Assembly (NCBI RefSeq): GCF_002284535.1
Contig: NZ_NPKH01000018.1
Location: forward strand, 44,375 to 108,374
Length of the DNA: 64,000 bases
Direction of reading: 5' to 3'
Source of the DNA: Mesorhizobium wenxiniae
GTDB taxonomy: Bacteria > Pseudomonadota > Alphaproteobacteria > Rhizobiales > Rhizobiaceae
The position numbers and the translations under genes were made by a program. Position 1 is the first letter of the stretch; every line of letters begins with the position of its first letter. Below, piece after piece: positions 34,624 to 43,115 of the stretch. The notes below the pieces were generated by a model that ran no database searches, had not been told where the DNA came from, and saw only the letters and a program-made list of their open reading frames with translations.

Positions 34624-35201
34624 CTATTTCTCCGTCTTCCCGGCGAAATCGGCCGGATTGCTGTACTTCACCGTCTGCAGGTGCTCGCAATAAAGCACAA
34701 GCTCTCCTTCACCCTTGAAGACTTCATAGCTGGCGCGGATCAGCCCCATCTCGTTATATTTCGGCTTCTTGTCGAGGTTGGAGGGGATCGAATAGATCCT
34801 GTCGCCGATGAGGACCGGCTTGATGAAGCGCAATTTGTCGTAGCCATTGGAAAACGCGTTGACACAGTTGGTGGCAACGAGGCCGAGTCCGGCCGAGAAT
34901 ACGAAGCCCCGGCGACTAGGCGCTTGCCAAAGATGCCTTCCGTTTCGGCGAAAATCTGGCCCTGCACGTAAGGGTGGATATCTACACCAGCGCGTTGAAA
35001 AGGTGGCTATCGCCCTCGCACATCGTCCTGCGCAGCGAGCGGATTTTCTGGCCGACCGGCCAGTCTTCATAGAACCAGTTCTCCGCGTTCCAGACGGGCG
35101 AGATCGGCGTGGTCCTTCGGCATGTTGGCGGGGTGTGTCGACGCCACGCCGACGGTCGGCGCATCATCCGTCCGGGCGCGCCGCGGACCAGCGAACTGCA
35201 T
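34624..35201 (-). pseudogene. MaoC-family hydratase gene broken by frameshifts
   Basis: Reading from ATG 35201 (strong GGGAGG upstream): one frame gives [18 protein letters not shown], the next gives [19 protein letters not shown] and [11 protein letters not shown], a third gives [20 protein letters not shown], and the last gives [33 protein letters not shown] to the end. Together these make a nearly complete MaoC hydratase of about 190 residues with three small indels (near 35080, 34985 and 34905). The clean RBS and intact neighbours leave sequencing or assembly error as a real alternative. Confidence 0.75.
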
Positions 35202-35228
35202 GATCGATCCTCCCGTCAATCTTCTTTT

Positions 35229-35245
35229 GTGAATAGTATTTTCAC
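35229..35245. promoter_or_regulatory. Inverted repeat in the divergent promoter region
   Basis: GTGAATAGTATTTTCAC has arms GTGAA/TTCAC separated by 7 bp, in an AT-rich stretch between the divergent MaoC-CoA-transferase operon and the beta-propeller lactonase gene. It could be a regulator operator for either side; no regulator gene is adjacent. Confidence 0.35.
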
Positions 35246-35330
35246 ATATGGGGTTATGTTGCAAGCGTGAACAGGCGAAATTTTGTTCGGGTCCGCGGCG
35301 GCCAACGCCGGCGGAACAGGGAGGATTTTG

Positions 35331-36395
35331 ATGCAGAATGCCTGTCTGGTTTTCGTTGGCAGCCTAAACCGCGAGGCGGCCTTATTTTCAAGGCGCGCGC
35401 GGCGTCGGTCTTGGTGTCTACAGTTTCCACGAGGAGACGCTGGAGACGCGGAAACTGGCCGTCGACAATCCGACCTTGCTGTCGGTAACGCCGGACGGCT
35501 CCCATATCTATGCCAACTCCGAAGTGTTCGCCTGGTCGCGAGGGCGTGGTCTCGGCCTACCGCTTCGACAGGCCAACCGCCGCGCTTTCCTACATCAACA
35601 AGCAGCCGACCCACGGCAGCATCACGGCGCACAACACCATCACGCGCGACAGGACGAGGCTCCTGGTCGCCAATTACGGCATGGGCGAAGGCGGTCCCGA
35701 TCGCTCGGTCGTGGTCTATGGGCTGCGCGAGGATGGCCGCCTGACCGCGCCGTTGTCGAGCGTCGCCCACAAGGGAAACGGGCCTGACACAGCCCGTCAA
35801 GAACGCCCTCATGCTCACAGCGTCACCGAGACGATCGCCGGTGGCGTGGCGATCGTCGCCGATCTCGGCATCGATCGGCTTGTCTCGTACCGCATCGGGC
35901 CTGATGGCAGTCTGACCAGACTGGCGGAGCAGGCGCTTGCGCCCGGCGGCCCGCGCCATGTGGCGCTGCATCCAGGCGGGCGCTTCGTGTTCGTCATGAA
36001 CGAACTGGATTCAACGATCGTGTCGCTTGCGCTCGACAATCTGCCAGGAAGGCTCTCGGTCATCGACACGAAACCGGCCGTGCCGGCGGCGGCGCGCGAC
36101 GGCAATCATTGCGCCGACATTCAGATCTCGCCCGACGGCCGCTTCCTCTACAGTTCCAACCGCGGCCATGTCAGCGTTGCGGTGTTTTCGGTTGACCAGG
36201 AAACAGGCACGCTTGCGCTAGTCGATCACACGCCCTGTGAGGGTGCCACGCCGCGCAATCTGGCGCTGACGCCCTCAGGCCGCCACCTCCTCTCCGCCAA
36301 CCATTTTTGCCCGCGACGCCGCCACGGGCCGGCTGGCCGACACCGGGCGATCCATCGATATCGGCACGCCCATGTGTGTGAAGATCGTGCGTTGA
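35331..36395 (+). pseudogene. 6-phosphogluconolactonase-like beta-propeller lactonase broken by frameshifts
   Basis: ATG 35331 follows GGGAGGA and reads MQNACLVFVGSLNREA; the frame then shifts to GVGLGVYSFHEETLETRKLA and LLSVTPDGSHIYANSEVFAW, shifts again to EGVVSAYRFDRPTAALSYIN and continues cleanly through blades such as VALHPGGRFVFVMNELDST and ADIQISPDGRFLYSSN, and shifts a third time near 36306 to FARDAATGRLADTGRSIDIG before TGA at 36393. Restored, it is a full-length Pgl-type lactonase (about 355 residues). Three single-base indels in an otherwise conserved gene suggest recent decay or base-call errors. Confidence 0.75.
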
Positions 36396-36497
36396 AAGCC
36401 ATCGGTCTCGTTCCAGCAGCGAAGGGCTGCACGATCCTGTGATTTCGGCTGAGCCATCAGCGTGATAGCTTCCAGTTGTTTCCGCTGCGGAGTCGTC

Positions 36498-38015
36498 ATG
36501 CGTACCAAGTTGCTAGAAATCACCCTTGCTATGCTACTGCTGTCCGGCAGCGTTCCAGCCGGCCATGCGGAAGTGGCCGAGCGGCCGTCGCCTTCGGGTG
36601 GGGTTCTGTCTCTGCTTCCGCCTCCCCAGATCTCTGATCATTCGATCGTGATCGCGGGACGTTCGCTGAACTATCAGGCAAAGGCCGGCACTCTCTCGTT
36701 GCTATCCGGTAAGGGCGACGTCACGGCGGAAATTTTTCATGTCGCCTACACGCTACGTCCCGAGCCAAGCCGGGAACCTGACCCCCGGCGTCCCGTTACC
36801 TTCGTATTCAATGGAGGTCCAGGAGCGGCTTCCGCCTATCTGCATCTCGGCGCGCTCGGTCCCCGCGTGATGGCGACGGCGGACAATGGAAGTTTTCTCC
36901 CATCGCCGCAGAGGCTTTTGGACAACCCGAACACATGGCTCGACATGACCGACCTGGTCTTTGTCGACCCCGTCGGAACGGGTTACAGCCGCGAAGCACC
37001 CGGGACCGAGGCGCGCAGCTTCTGGGGCGTCAACCAGGACGCCGCCTCGATGGGCGCCTTTATTCGCTTCTATCTGGCACAGGCGGGCCGCACGGCGTCA
37101 CCGGTGTTTCTTGCTGGCGAAAGCTATGGCGGGTTTCGGGCTGCACTGCTCGCCAAGACGCTTCAGGATGATATCGGCGTCAGTCCTCGCGGCATCGTGC
37201 TCATCTCGCCGGCGCTCGAATTCACGCTCGTGCGCCCAGACGAATTCCAGCCGCTCCACTGGGCGCTTGAGCTCCCGTCGCTGGCGGCGGTGCGCCTGCG
37301 CAGCGAAGGCGTCACCGGTTCCGAGCTGCACGAGCGGTTGGCCGATGTCGAACGCTATGCCCTCGGCGACTACCTTGTCGCGCTTGCCAGCGGGCTGGAA
37401 CAGGGTGGGCGCCTGGCGAGCCCGCGCGTGGCCGAAATCACCGGCCTGCCGCTCGAACTCGTCAAACGAAACTTTGCACGCATTCCCACCGAACTCTTCG
37501 CCAAGGAGTTTGCGCGGGCAAGGGGCAATGTTCTCAGCGCCTATGACGGCACGATCGAAACGGCGGACATCGCCCCGGAAAGTCCAAGGCCTCGCGGTCC
37601 TGACCCGGTCCTCGACCGAAGCGTGCCGGTGCTCACTTCCGCCTTTGTCAGCTATGTGCGTGAGGAATTGAAATTCCGCACCGATATAAGCTACCGGCTT
37701 CTCAACCGTGAAGTCAGCGGCAATTGGGATTACGGGACGAGCCCGACGCGCCAGGGCTATGCCGGCGTGATGGATGACCTTCAGCAGGCGCGAGCGCTGA
37801 ACCCCGGCCTCGGCGTTTTGATCGTTAACGGCTACACCGACCTGGTGACACCCTATTTGGCATCCCGCTACCTTGTCGGCCAGATTCCTTCGCTTCCTGG
37901 CGCAAAGCCGATCCGCATTGACCTGCTGGAAGGCGGCCACATGATGTATTTCAGGCCAGAGAGCCGGCGCGCGCTGAGAGAGGCCGCGTCCGAGCTTTAC
38001 CAAATGCCGAAATGA
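36498..38015 (+). CDS. Exported serine carboxypeptidase-like protein (peptidase S10)
   Basis: 505 residues from ATG 36498 with a Sec signal peptide ending PAGHA (about residue 24). S10 motifs: FNGGPGAASAYLHLGALGPR forming the oxyanion region, nucleophile AGESYGGFRA, an Asp in LIVNGYTDLVTPY, and His in LEGGHMMYF. Serine carboxypeptidases release C-terminal residues at acidic pH; bacterial members of this group are little studied. Periplasmic location would supply amino acids or peptides. It is followed by DUF1349 in the same direction, 83 bp on, without clear operon evidence. Confidence 0.88.
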   Translation: MRTKLLEITLAMLLLSGSVPAGHAEVAERPSPSGGVLSLLPPPQISDHSIVIAGRSLNYQAKAGTLSLLSGKGDVTAEIFHVAYTLRPEPSREPDPRRPVTFVFNGGPGAASAYLHLGALGPRVMATADNGSFLPSPQRLLDNPNTWLDMTDLVFVDPVGTGYSREAPGTEARSFWGVNQDAASMGAFIRFYLAQAGRTASPVFLAGESYGGFRAALLAKTLQDDIGVSPRGIVLISPALEFTLVRPDEFQPLHWALELPSLAAVRLRSEGVTGSELHERLADVERYALGDYLVALASGLEQGGRLASPRVAEITGLPLELVKRNFARIPTELFAKEFARARGNVLSAYDGTIETADIAPESPRPRGPDPVLDRSVPVLTSAFVSYVREELKFRTDISYRLLNREVSGNWDYGTSPTRQGYAGVMDDLQQARALNPGLGVLIVNGYTDLVTPYLASRYLVGQIPSLPGAKPIRIDLLEGGHMMYFRPESRRALREAASELYQMPK

Positions 38016-38098
38016 AACGGTTGAACCCGCGTACAATGGTCCAGATGAGGGCGTAGCCTCGACGGATAACGCAACACGAACCGGAGAGGCGAGCAACG

Positions 38099-38680
38099 AT
38101 GACATCTCAGGATGCAGAACTGACCTGGCTCAACCCGCCACCGCATCATGCTTTTGCCGACAGCACCGTGCATGTGCGCACCGGCAAGGAAACCGATTTC
38201 TGGCGGGAGACGTTCTACGGCTTCTGGCGCGACAATGGCCACCTCCTGTACCAGCAGGTCGAGGGCGACTTCAGCGCCGAGGTCACCGTCAAGGGGGACT
38301 ACAAGGTGCTCTATGATCAGGCCGGTTTGATGGTCCGGCTGAGCGAGACGCACTGGGTCAAGGCCGGCATCGAGTTCACCGACGGGCTGGCGTATTTTTC
38401 TGTCGTCGTCACCAATGATGCTTCCGACTGGTCGTTGGTCAGCATCCCGGCTGGTCCGGACGGCGTCAGGATCCGGCTGACCCGCCATGCCGAGACAATC
38501 CGTGTTCAGTATCTTGATGCCTCCGACCATCACTGGAAGCCGGTGCGGCTCGCCTATTTCCCGCCCTCGAAAACAGTCGATATCGGCATGATGTGCTGTT
38601 CGCCGCAACGTGAAGGTTTCGAAGTCACATTCAGCGATTTTTCGGTCGGCCCGGCGATCTCGAGGGAACTCCATGACTGA
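38099..38680 (+). CDS. DUF1349 domain protein (concanavalin-like fold)
   Basis: 193 residues with the DUF1349 pattern: TGKETDFWRETFYGFWRDNGH, DFSAEVTVKGDYKVLYDQAGL, WVKAGIEFTDG, VVVTNDASDWS and MMCCSPQREGFEVTF. The fold is a lectin-like beta sandwich related to YesU-type proteins, often tied to carbohydrate use. No signal peptide. Function is unknown beyond the fold. Confidence 0.88.
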   Translation: MTSQDAELTWLNPPPHHAFADSTVHVRTGKETDFWRETFYGFWRDNGHLLYQQVEGDFSAEVTVKGDYKVLYDQAGLMVRLSETHWVKAGIEFTDGLAYFSVVVTNDASDWSLVSIPAGPDGVRIRLTRHAETIRVQYLDASDHHWKPVRLAYFPPSKTVDIGMMCCSPQREGFEVTFSDFSVGPAISRELHD

Positions 38681-38817
38681 TGCGTCCCATGGCATGCGGG
38701 CCAATCCGACTTTTACGATCTGACGGGTCTGCCTCAGAACACTAATGGGTAGGCCTGAATCGCCAATCCGCCGCACTAGAATCCGTACCACACCAGAATC
38801 CGTAAGGGAGAAGCTCC

Positions 38818-39528
38818 ATGACATCAGACGTGGCAGTTATCGCAGGAGCAGGGCTGGGGCTGAGCGCCTCGCTTGCACGTCTTCTCACCAAGGAGGGCTT
38901 TCGCGTGGTCCTGGCTGCCCGAAACCTCGGCAAGCTGAGCACGCTGGTCGACGAGACCGGGGCGCTGGCGGTCGAAACGGACGTTGCCGATGTCGCGTCG
39001 GTCGAAAACCTGTTCGACGTCGCCGACAAAGCCGGTCCTCTGTCGCTTGTGGTTTTCAACGCCAGCGGCCGCGCCCGAGGACCGATCGCCGACCTCGATC
39101 CCGAATCGGTCAAGCAGGCGTTGCTAGTCGGCGCCTATGGCGGGTTCCTGGTCGGCCAGCAGGCTGCGCGCCGGTTGCTTTCCCGCGGCTCCGGCTCGAT
39201 CCTGTTCACCGGCGCCACCGCCAGCGTCAAGGGGTTTTCGGGTTCGGCCGGCTTTGCCATGCCAAAGTTCGGCCTGCGCGGACTGGCCCAATCCATGGCC
39301 CGCGAACTTGCCCCGAAAAACATCCATGTCGCGCATTTCATCGTCGACGGCGTGATCGCGCCGAACGAGCCCGGCCAGAATAGGCCCGGACAGGCCAGCG
39401 AACCCGACCGGCAGGACCGCCGGCTATCTCCGGATGCGATCGCCGAAACCTATCTCGCAATCCACCGGCAGCATCGCAGCGCCTGGACTTGGGAGCTCGA
39501 ACTCAGGCCATGGATCGAGAATTTCTGA
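38818..39528 (+). CDS. SDR-family protein lacking the catalytic tyrosine
   Basis: 236 residues, Rossmann fold: GAGLGLSASLARLL nucleotide-binding turn, ETDVADVASVENLF acidic motif, FNASGRARG, and the catalytic Ser/Thr region SILFTGATASVKG. The usual Y-x-x-x-K reads F-A-M-P-K (AGFAMPKFGLRG), so the Tyr is Phe while Lys is kept. Members of this subgroup often show Phe here and may use different chemistry or bind cofactor without turnover. The gene stands alone between DUF1349 and the 2OG oxygenase. Confidence 0.85.
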   Translation: MTSDVAVIAGAGLGLSASLARLLTKEGFRVVLAARNLGKLSTLVDETGALAVETDVADVASVENLFDVADKAGPLSLVVFNASGRARGPIADLDPESVKQALLVGAYGGFLVGQQAARRLLSRGSGSILFTGATASVKGFSGSAGFAMPKFGLRGLAQSMARELAPKNIHVAHFIVDGVIAPNEPGQNRPGQASEPDRQDRRLSPDAIAETYLAIHRQHRSAWTWELELRPWIENF

Positions 39529-39740
39529 GCGTCGGCCGCACTGCAATTCGCGTATATGATTGCCATGATGCCTTCTTGCCATGGAACACCCGTTCGGACG
39601 TTATTTGCCTGCCGGCCGCCAAACGCAGCGCTGACTTTCTTCCATTTGCATCGAGATTGGATCGACCATTGCTTTGATCGCAACGACTTGCGTGTCACCG
39701 TAAGGCCCGATCCAAGCCTTGAGGCAGGAGGAGGTTGACC

Positions 39741-40760
39741 ATGGCCAGGATTGTACCCGTGCTCGATCTCAGCCGTCTCGAACAGGGCGCGTCGGAGCGT
39801 CGGACCTTTCTGTTCGACCTGCGCACGGCGGCCCGCGATGTCGGCTTCTTCTATCTCAGCGGGCATGGAATTTCGGCTGTTGAGATCGACGAGGTGCTCG
39901 ACGCCTCGCGTCGGTTCTTTGCCTTGCCGGAAGCCGACAAGCTGGCCATCGAAATGGTCAAATCCCCGCAATTCCGCGGCTACACGCGCAGCGGTGGCGA
40001 ACTGACCAAGGGCAAGGCCGATTGGCGCGAACAACTCGACATCGGCGTCGAGCGTCGACCCATACCACAGGGGCCGGGCATTCCTGCCTGGACGCGGCTG
40101 CAAGGGCCGAACCAATGGCCTTCGGCCCTGCCGGAACTCGAGCCGGCGCTGCTGGCATGGCAGGCCAAGGCGACGGCGGTGGCGATCCGCCTGCTGAAGG
40201 CTTTCGCGCTGTCGCTCAACCAGGCCGAGGACGCTTTCGATCCGATCTATTGCGGTGAGCCCAACCACCGCATGAAGATCGTGCGCTATCCCGGACGCGA
40301 CGCAACCGGTGGTGACCAGGGCGTCGGCGCGCACAAGGACGGGGGCTTCCTGACGCTCCTGCTCCAGGACGACAACAGGGGGCTGCAGGTCGAATATGAC
40401 GAAAGCTGGGTGAATGTGGATCCCATTCCCGGAACGCTGGTGGTCAACATCGGCGAGCTCCTCGAACTGGCATCGAACGGTTATCTCAGGGCGACCGTCC
40501 ATCGTGTCGTCACACCGCCGGCCGGTGTCGAGCGAATATCCCTTCCTTTCTTCTTCAGCGCCCGGCTCGATGCGACGATCCCGCTGCTCACACTGCCTGA
40601 AGAACTGGCTGCCGAGGCGCGCGGACCGGCGAGCGATCCGGACAACCCGCTGTTTCGCGACGCCGGAACCAACGTGCTGAAAAGTCGCCTGCGCTCGCAC
40701 CCCGACGTGGCGCGCCGGTATTATGCCGATCTCCTTGAGACGAGGGCGTCATCTGTCTGA
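39741..40760 (+). CDS. Isopenicillin-N-synthase-family 2-oxoglutarate/Fe(II) oxygenase
   Basis: 339 residues from ATG 39741 preceded by AGGAGG. N-terminal DIOX_N pattern VPVLDLSRLE and DVGFFYLSGHGIS; Fe ligands His and Asp in GAHKDGGFLTLL and distal His in ATVHRVV; the 2-oxoglutarate-binding R-x-S in ERISLPFFF. Members hydroxylate or desaturate small molecules with O2 and 2-oxoglutarate. It is monocistronic and followed by a strong terminator. The substrate is not evident. Confidence 0.93.
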   Translation: MARIVPVLDLSRLEQGASERRTFLFDLRTAARDVGFFYLSGHGISAVEIDEVLDASRRFFALPEADKLAIEMVKSPQFRGYTRSGGELTKGKADWREQLDIGVERRPIPQGPGIPAWTRLQGPNQWPSALPELEPALLAWQAKATAVAIRLLKAFALSLNQAEDAFDPIYCGEPNHRMKIVRYPGRDATGGDQGVGAHKDGGFLTLLLQDDNRGLQVEYDESWVNVDPIPGTLVVNIGELLELASNGYLRATVHRVVTPPAGVERISLPFFFSARLDATIPLLTLPEELAAEARGPASDPDNPLFRDAGTNVLKSRLRSHPDVARRYYADLLETRASSV

Positions 40761-40925
40761 AAACGTCAGAGCAAATAGAACAGGAATTTTCGTCATCCCG
40801 CCGGCTTTTGGAATTTTGTTCGTCGCCAACACGCCCAAACAAGCTCAAACAGGTAAGACCGTTCGACGGTTTCCTCCCATTCCGCTGAACGGCGTTCCCC
40901 CTCTGAAGGTTGTAACCTTCATTTT

Positions 40926-40956
40926 GGCCGGGCCGATTCGAGCCCGGCCTTTTTTT
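40926..40956 (+). terminator. Rho-independent terminator after the 2OG oxygenase gene
   Basis: An 8-bp perfect GC stem (GGCCGGGC/GCCCGGCC) with loop CGATTCGA followed by seven T. It lies between the plus-strand oxygenase gene and the convergent IclR gene and is best placed to stop plus-strand transcription. Confidence 0.85.
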
Positions 40957-40999
40957 CCGCGCTCTCTTGGCGAATGCGTCAGGGCCGATTCTTCAAAGA

Positions 41000-41800
41000 T
41001 TAGCTTCCCGCCAACGACAATCCACGGGCGCGTTCGCACAGCAGGGCAAGCAACTCGCTGCGCCGCGTTTCCGCTGTGTCGACTGGCAATACGAAGCAAA
41101 GTGTCTTGTTGATGGCGCCGTGGCCGTCGCGGATAGGCGCGGCCATGCACCACGTGAAGCGGTCGGCCAGAGCAGCGGTCTCGCTGAAACCTTGCTGGCG
41201 GGCCAGGGCGACATCGCTGAAAAATTCGGCTGGCGCAATGACGCGGCCGTCGGGCAGCTTGTAGTCGCCAGGCGGGATGAAGTCCTTCACCTCTTCCTCA
41301 CTCATATGGCCAAGCAAGAGCCGCCCGGATGCCGTCCACGGGATCGGCACCTCGACCCCGACATCGCTTGAAATCCGGAAAGGGCCGGAAGAGTCACGAC
41401 AATCGAGAACGATGTATTTGTTCCCGCGCAGGCCGCACAGCTGCACGGTCTCGCCTGTCTCAGCGGCCATCTTGTCCAGCGTCTCGATGATGCGCCGGTA
41501 GTGGGCGTTGTGATGCGAGTAGGCCCAGCCGAACAGATGCATAGCCCGCCCGAAATAGACGTAGCCTTCCGTCCCGACGTTTTCGAGCATTTCGGCTTCG
41601 AGCAGGCTGTTGACGATTTCGTATGTGGTCGAACGCGGTGCGCCGATCATCTTGGCGATGTCGCCGACGCGCATCGGCGCGCGGTGTCGTAAAAGCGCTT
41701 CCAGCAGCATGATGACGCGGTCGATGCCGCGGCGCCGTTCGCCATTACGCGGCTCGGCGCCGGCTTCCGTTTCGATCAGACCAGTGGCGCTATCGCTCAT
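41000..41800 (-). CDS. IclR-family transcriptional regulator
   Basis: 266 residues. Winged HTH: GIDRVIMLLEALLRHRAPMRVGDIAKMIGAPRSTTYEIVNSLLEAEML; C-terminal effector domain with YIVLDCRDSSGPFRISSDVG, WTASGRLLLGHM and FTWCMAAPIRDGHGAINKTLC. It is divergent from the ribose-type importer operon, with a strong repeated operator between, and so probably governs 42.0-51.5 kb. IclR proteins bind small carbon metabolites. Normal length for the family. Confidence 0.94.
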   Translation of the reverse strand: MSDSATGLIETEAGAEPRNGERRRGIDRVIMLLEALLRHRAPMRVGDIAKMIGAPRSTTYEIVNSLLEAEMLENVGTEGYVYFGRAMHLFGWAYSHHNAHYRRIIETLDKMAAETGETVQLCGLRGNKYIVLDCRDSSGPFRISSDVGVEVPIPWTASGRLLLGHMSEEEVKDFIPPGDYKLPDGRVIAPAEFFSDVALARQQGFSETAALADRFTWCMAAPIRDGHGAINKTLCFVLPVDTAETRRSELLALLCERARGLSLAGS

Positions 41801-41894
41801 GTCGGCCGCATCCGCCTAAAAATCAATTCGGCCCTCGTCTCAAGACGCTTGAAAGATGTCAAGGCTCAGTCTAGCATCCCATTTGTCCGATATA

Positions 41895-41921
41895 CAGACA
41901 TGCTGTCTGAAATATCAGACA
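41895..41921. promoter_or_regulatory. Probable IclR operator: three alternating half-sites
   Basis: CAGACA-TGC-TGTCTG forms a perfect inverted repeat, and TGTCTGA-AATA-TCAGACA forms a second one sharing the middle half-site. The 27-bp element lies 95 bp from the IclR start and 120 bp from the importer start, in an AT-rich gap. Such overlapping dyads suit a dimer-of-dimers regulator like IclR and could control both directions. Confidence 0.65.
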
Positions 41922-42040
41922 ATAACGAGCCAGGCGCAGAAAATTCTGATGAAAAAACAGGCGGTTTCCGGATGCGGCAACCGGCGAGCTTTTTTGTCCG
42001 GACCCCGCCCGTCCAGGCCTAACCTCAGAAGGGAACAATC

Positions 42041-43093
42041 ATGACGAAATTATCGTTTTTCGCATCCGCCAGCGCCCTTTGCATCGGTCTCCTCCTGAAC
42101 CTCGGCGCCGGCTCGCAGGCCAATGCGGCCGCCAAATGCATCAAGGGCGACCGCAAGGCGCCGTACACGATCGGCTGGGCCAACATTTATTCAGTGCCGA
42201 CCTGGATGAAGCAGACACAGGGCACTATCGAAGCCGAAGTCGAGGCGTTGAAGAAGCAAGGACTGGTCGACAAGCTTGTCGTGACCGACGCCCAGGGCGA
42301 CGCCAACGTTCAGATCCAGCAGATCCAGTCGATGATCGATTCCGACGTCGACGCCATCATCCTGATTGCCGGCTCGTCGACCGCGCCGGCGCGTGTGCTG
42401 GCGGACGCTTGCGCCAAGGGCATCGCCATCATCAACTTCGATAGCCTCGTCGACACCGACCAGGTGACCGCCAAGGTCAACACCGATTCCGCCCAGTGGG
42501 GCGATCAGGCGGCCAAGTTCCTGATCGACGCGATCGGCGGCAAGGGCAAGATTCTGATCCTCAACGGCCCGGCCGGCGTTTCGGTTAGCGACGATCGGCG
42601 CAAAGGCGCTGACGCGGCGCTTAAGGCTCATCCTGACGTGACGGTCCTTGCCGAGACCAACACGCCCTACAACGTCGCGCCTGCACAGGAAGCCGTCACC
42701 AGCCTGCTGTTCGCCAATTCCGAGATCGACGGAATTCTGTCGCTCGGCGGCGCCTTGTCGGCGGGTGCGGTACTCGCCCTCGACAAGCAGGGCCGCGAAC
42801 AGGTGCCGATCACCGGCGAGAATGCCCGTCAGTTCCTCGAACTCTGGAAGGAAAAGGACCTCAAGAGCTGGGCGACCATGCAGCCGAACTGGCTCGGCGC
42901 CTTCGCCGCCTACACCGCCGTCCAGGCGCTGGAGGGCAAGGATGTGCCGGCTTTCGTCAAGATCCCGCTGCCGGTGATCGACAATTCCAACATCGATCAG
43001 TACCTCGGCCGGGCGGCCGATTTTCCGGCCGACGGCTACATCTATTCGCCCTACGACGAGGAGCTGTTCAAGAAGCTGCTGGCCGAACAATAA
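42041..43093 (+). CDS. Periplasmic sugar-binding protein of ribose-type ABC importer
   Basis: 350 residues with a Sec signal peptide ending QANAAA (about residue 30). The mature part is a Peripla_BP_4 protein: TIGWANIYSVPTWMKQTQ, VTDAQGDANVQIQQIQSMI, DAIILIAGSSTAP, IINFDSLVDTD, ILILNGPAGVSVSDDRRKG and GILSLGGALSAGAVLALD. It binds a monosaccharide-like ligand. It leads the importer operon under the IclR operator. Ligand identity is open; neighbours suggest a lactone or an amino-acid conjugate. Confidence 0.93.
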   Translation: MTKLSFFASASALCIGLLLNLGAGSQANAAAKCIKGDRKAPYTIGWANIYSVPTWMKQTQGTIEAEVEALKKQGLVDKLVVTDAQGDANVQIQQIQSMIDSDVDAIILIAGSSTAPARVLADACAKGIAIINFDSLVDTDQVTAKVNTDSAQWGDQAAKFLIDAIGGKGKILILNGPAGVSVSDDRRKGADAALKAHPDVTVLAETNTPYNVAPAQEAVTSLLFANSEIDGILSLGGALSAGAVLALDKQGREQVPITGENARQFLELWKEKDLKSWATMQPNWLGAFAAYTAVQALEGKDVPAFVKIPLPVIDNSNIDQYLGRAADFPADGYIYSPYDEELFKKLLAEQ

Positions 43094-43115
43094 GCCTGAA
43101 AGGTCGCAGAAATTG

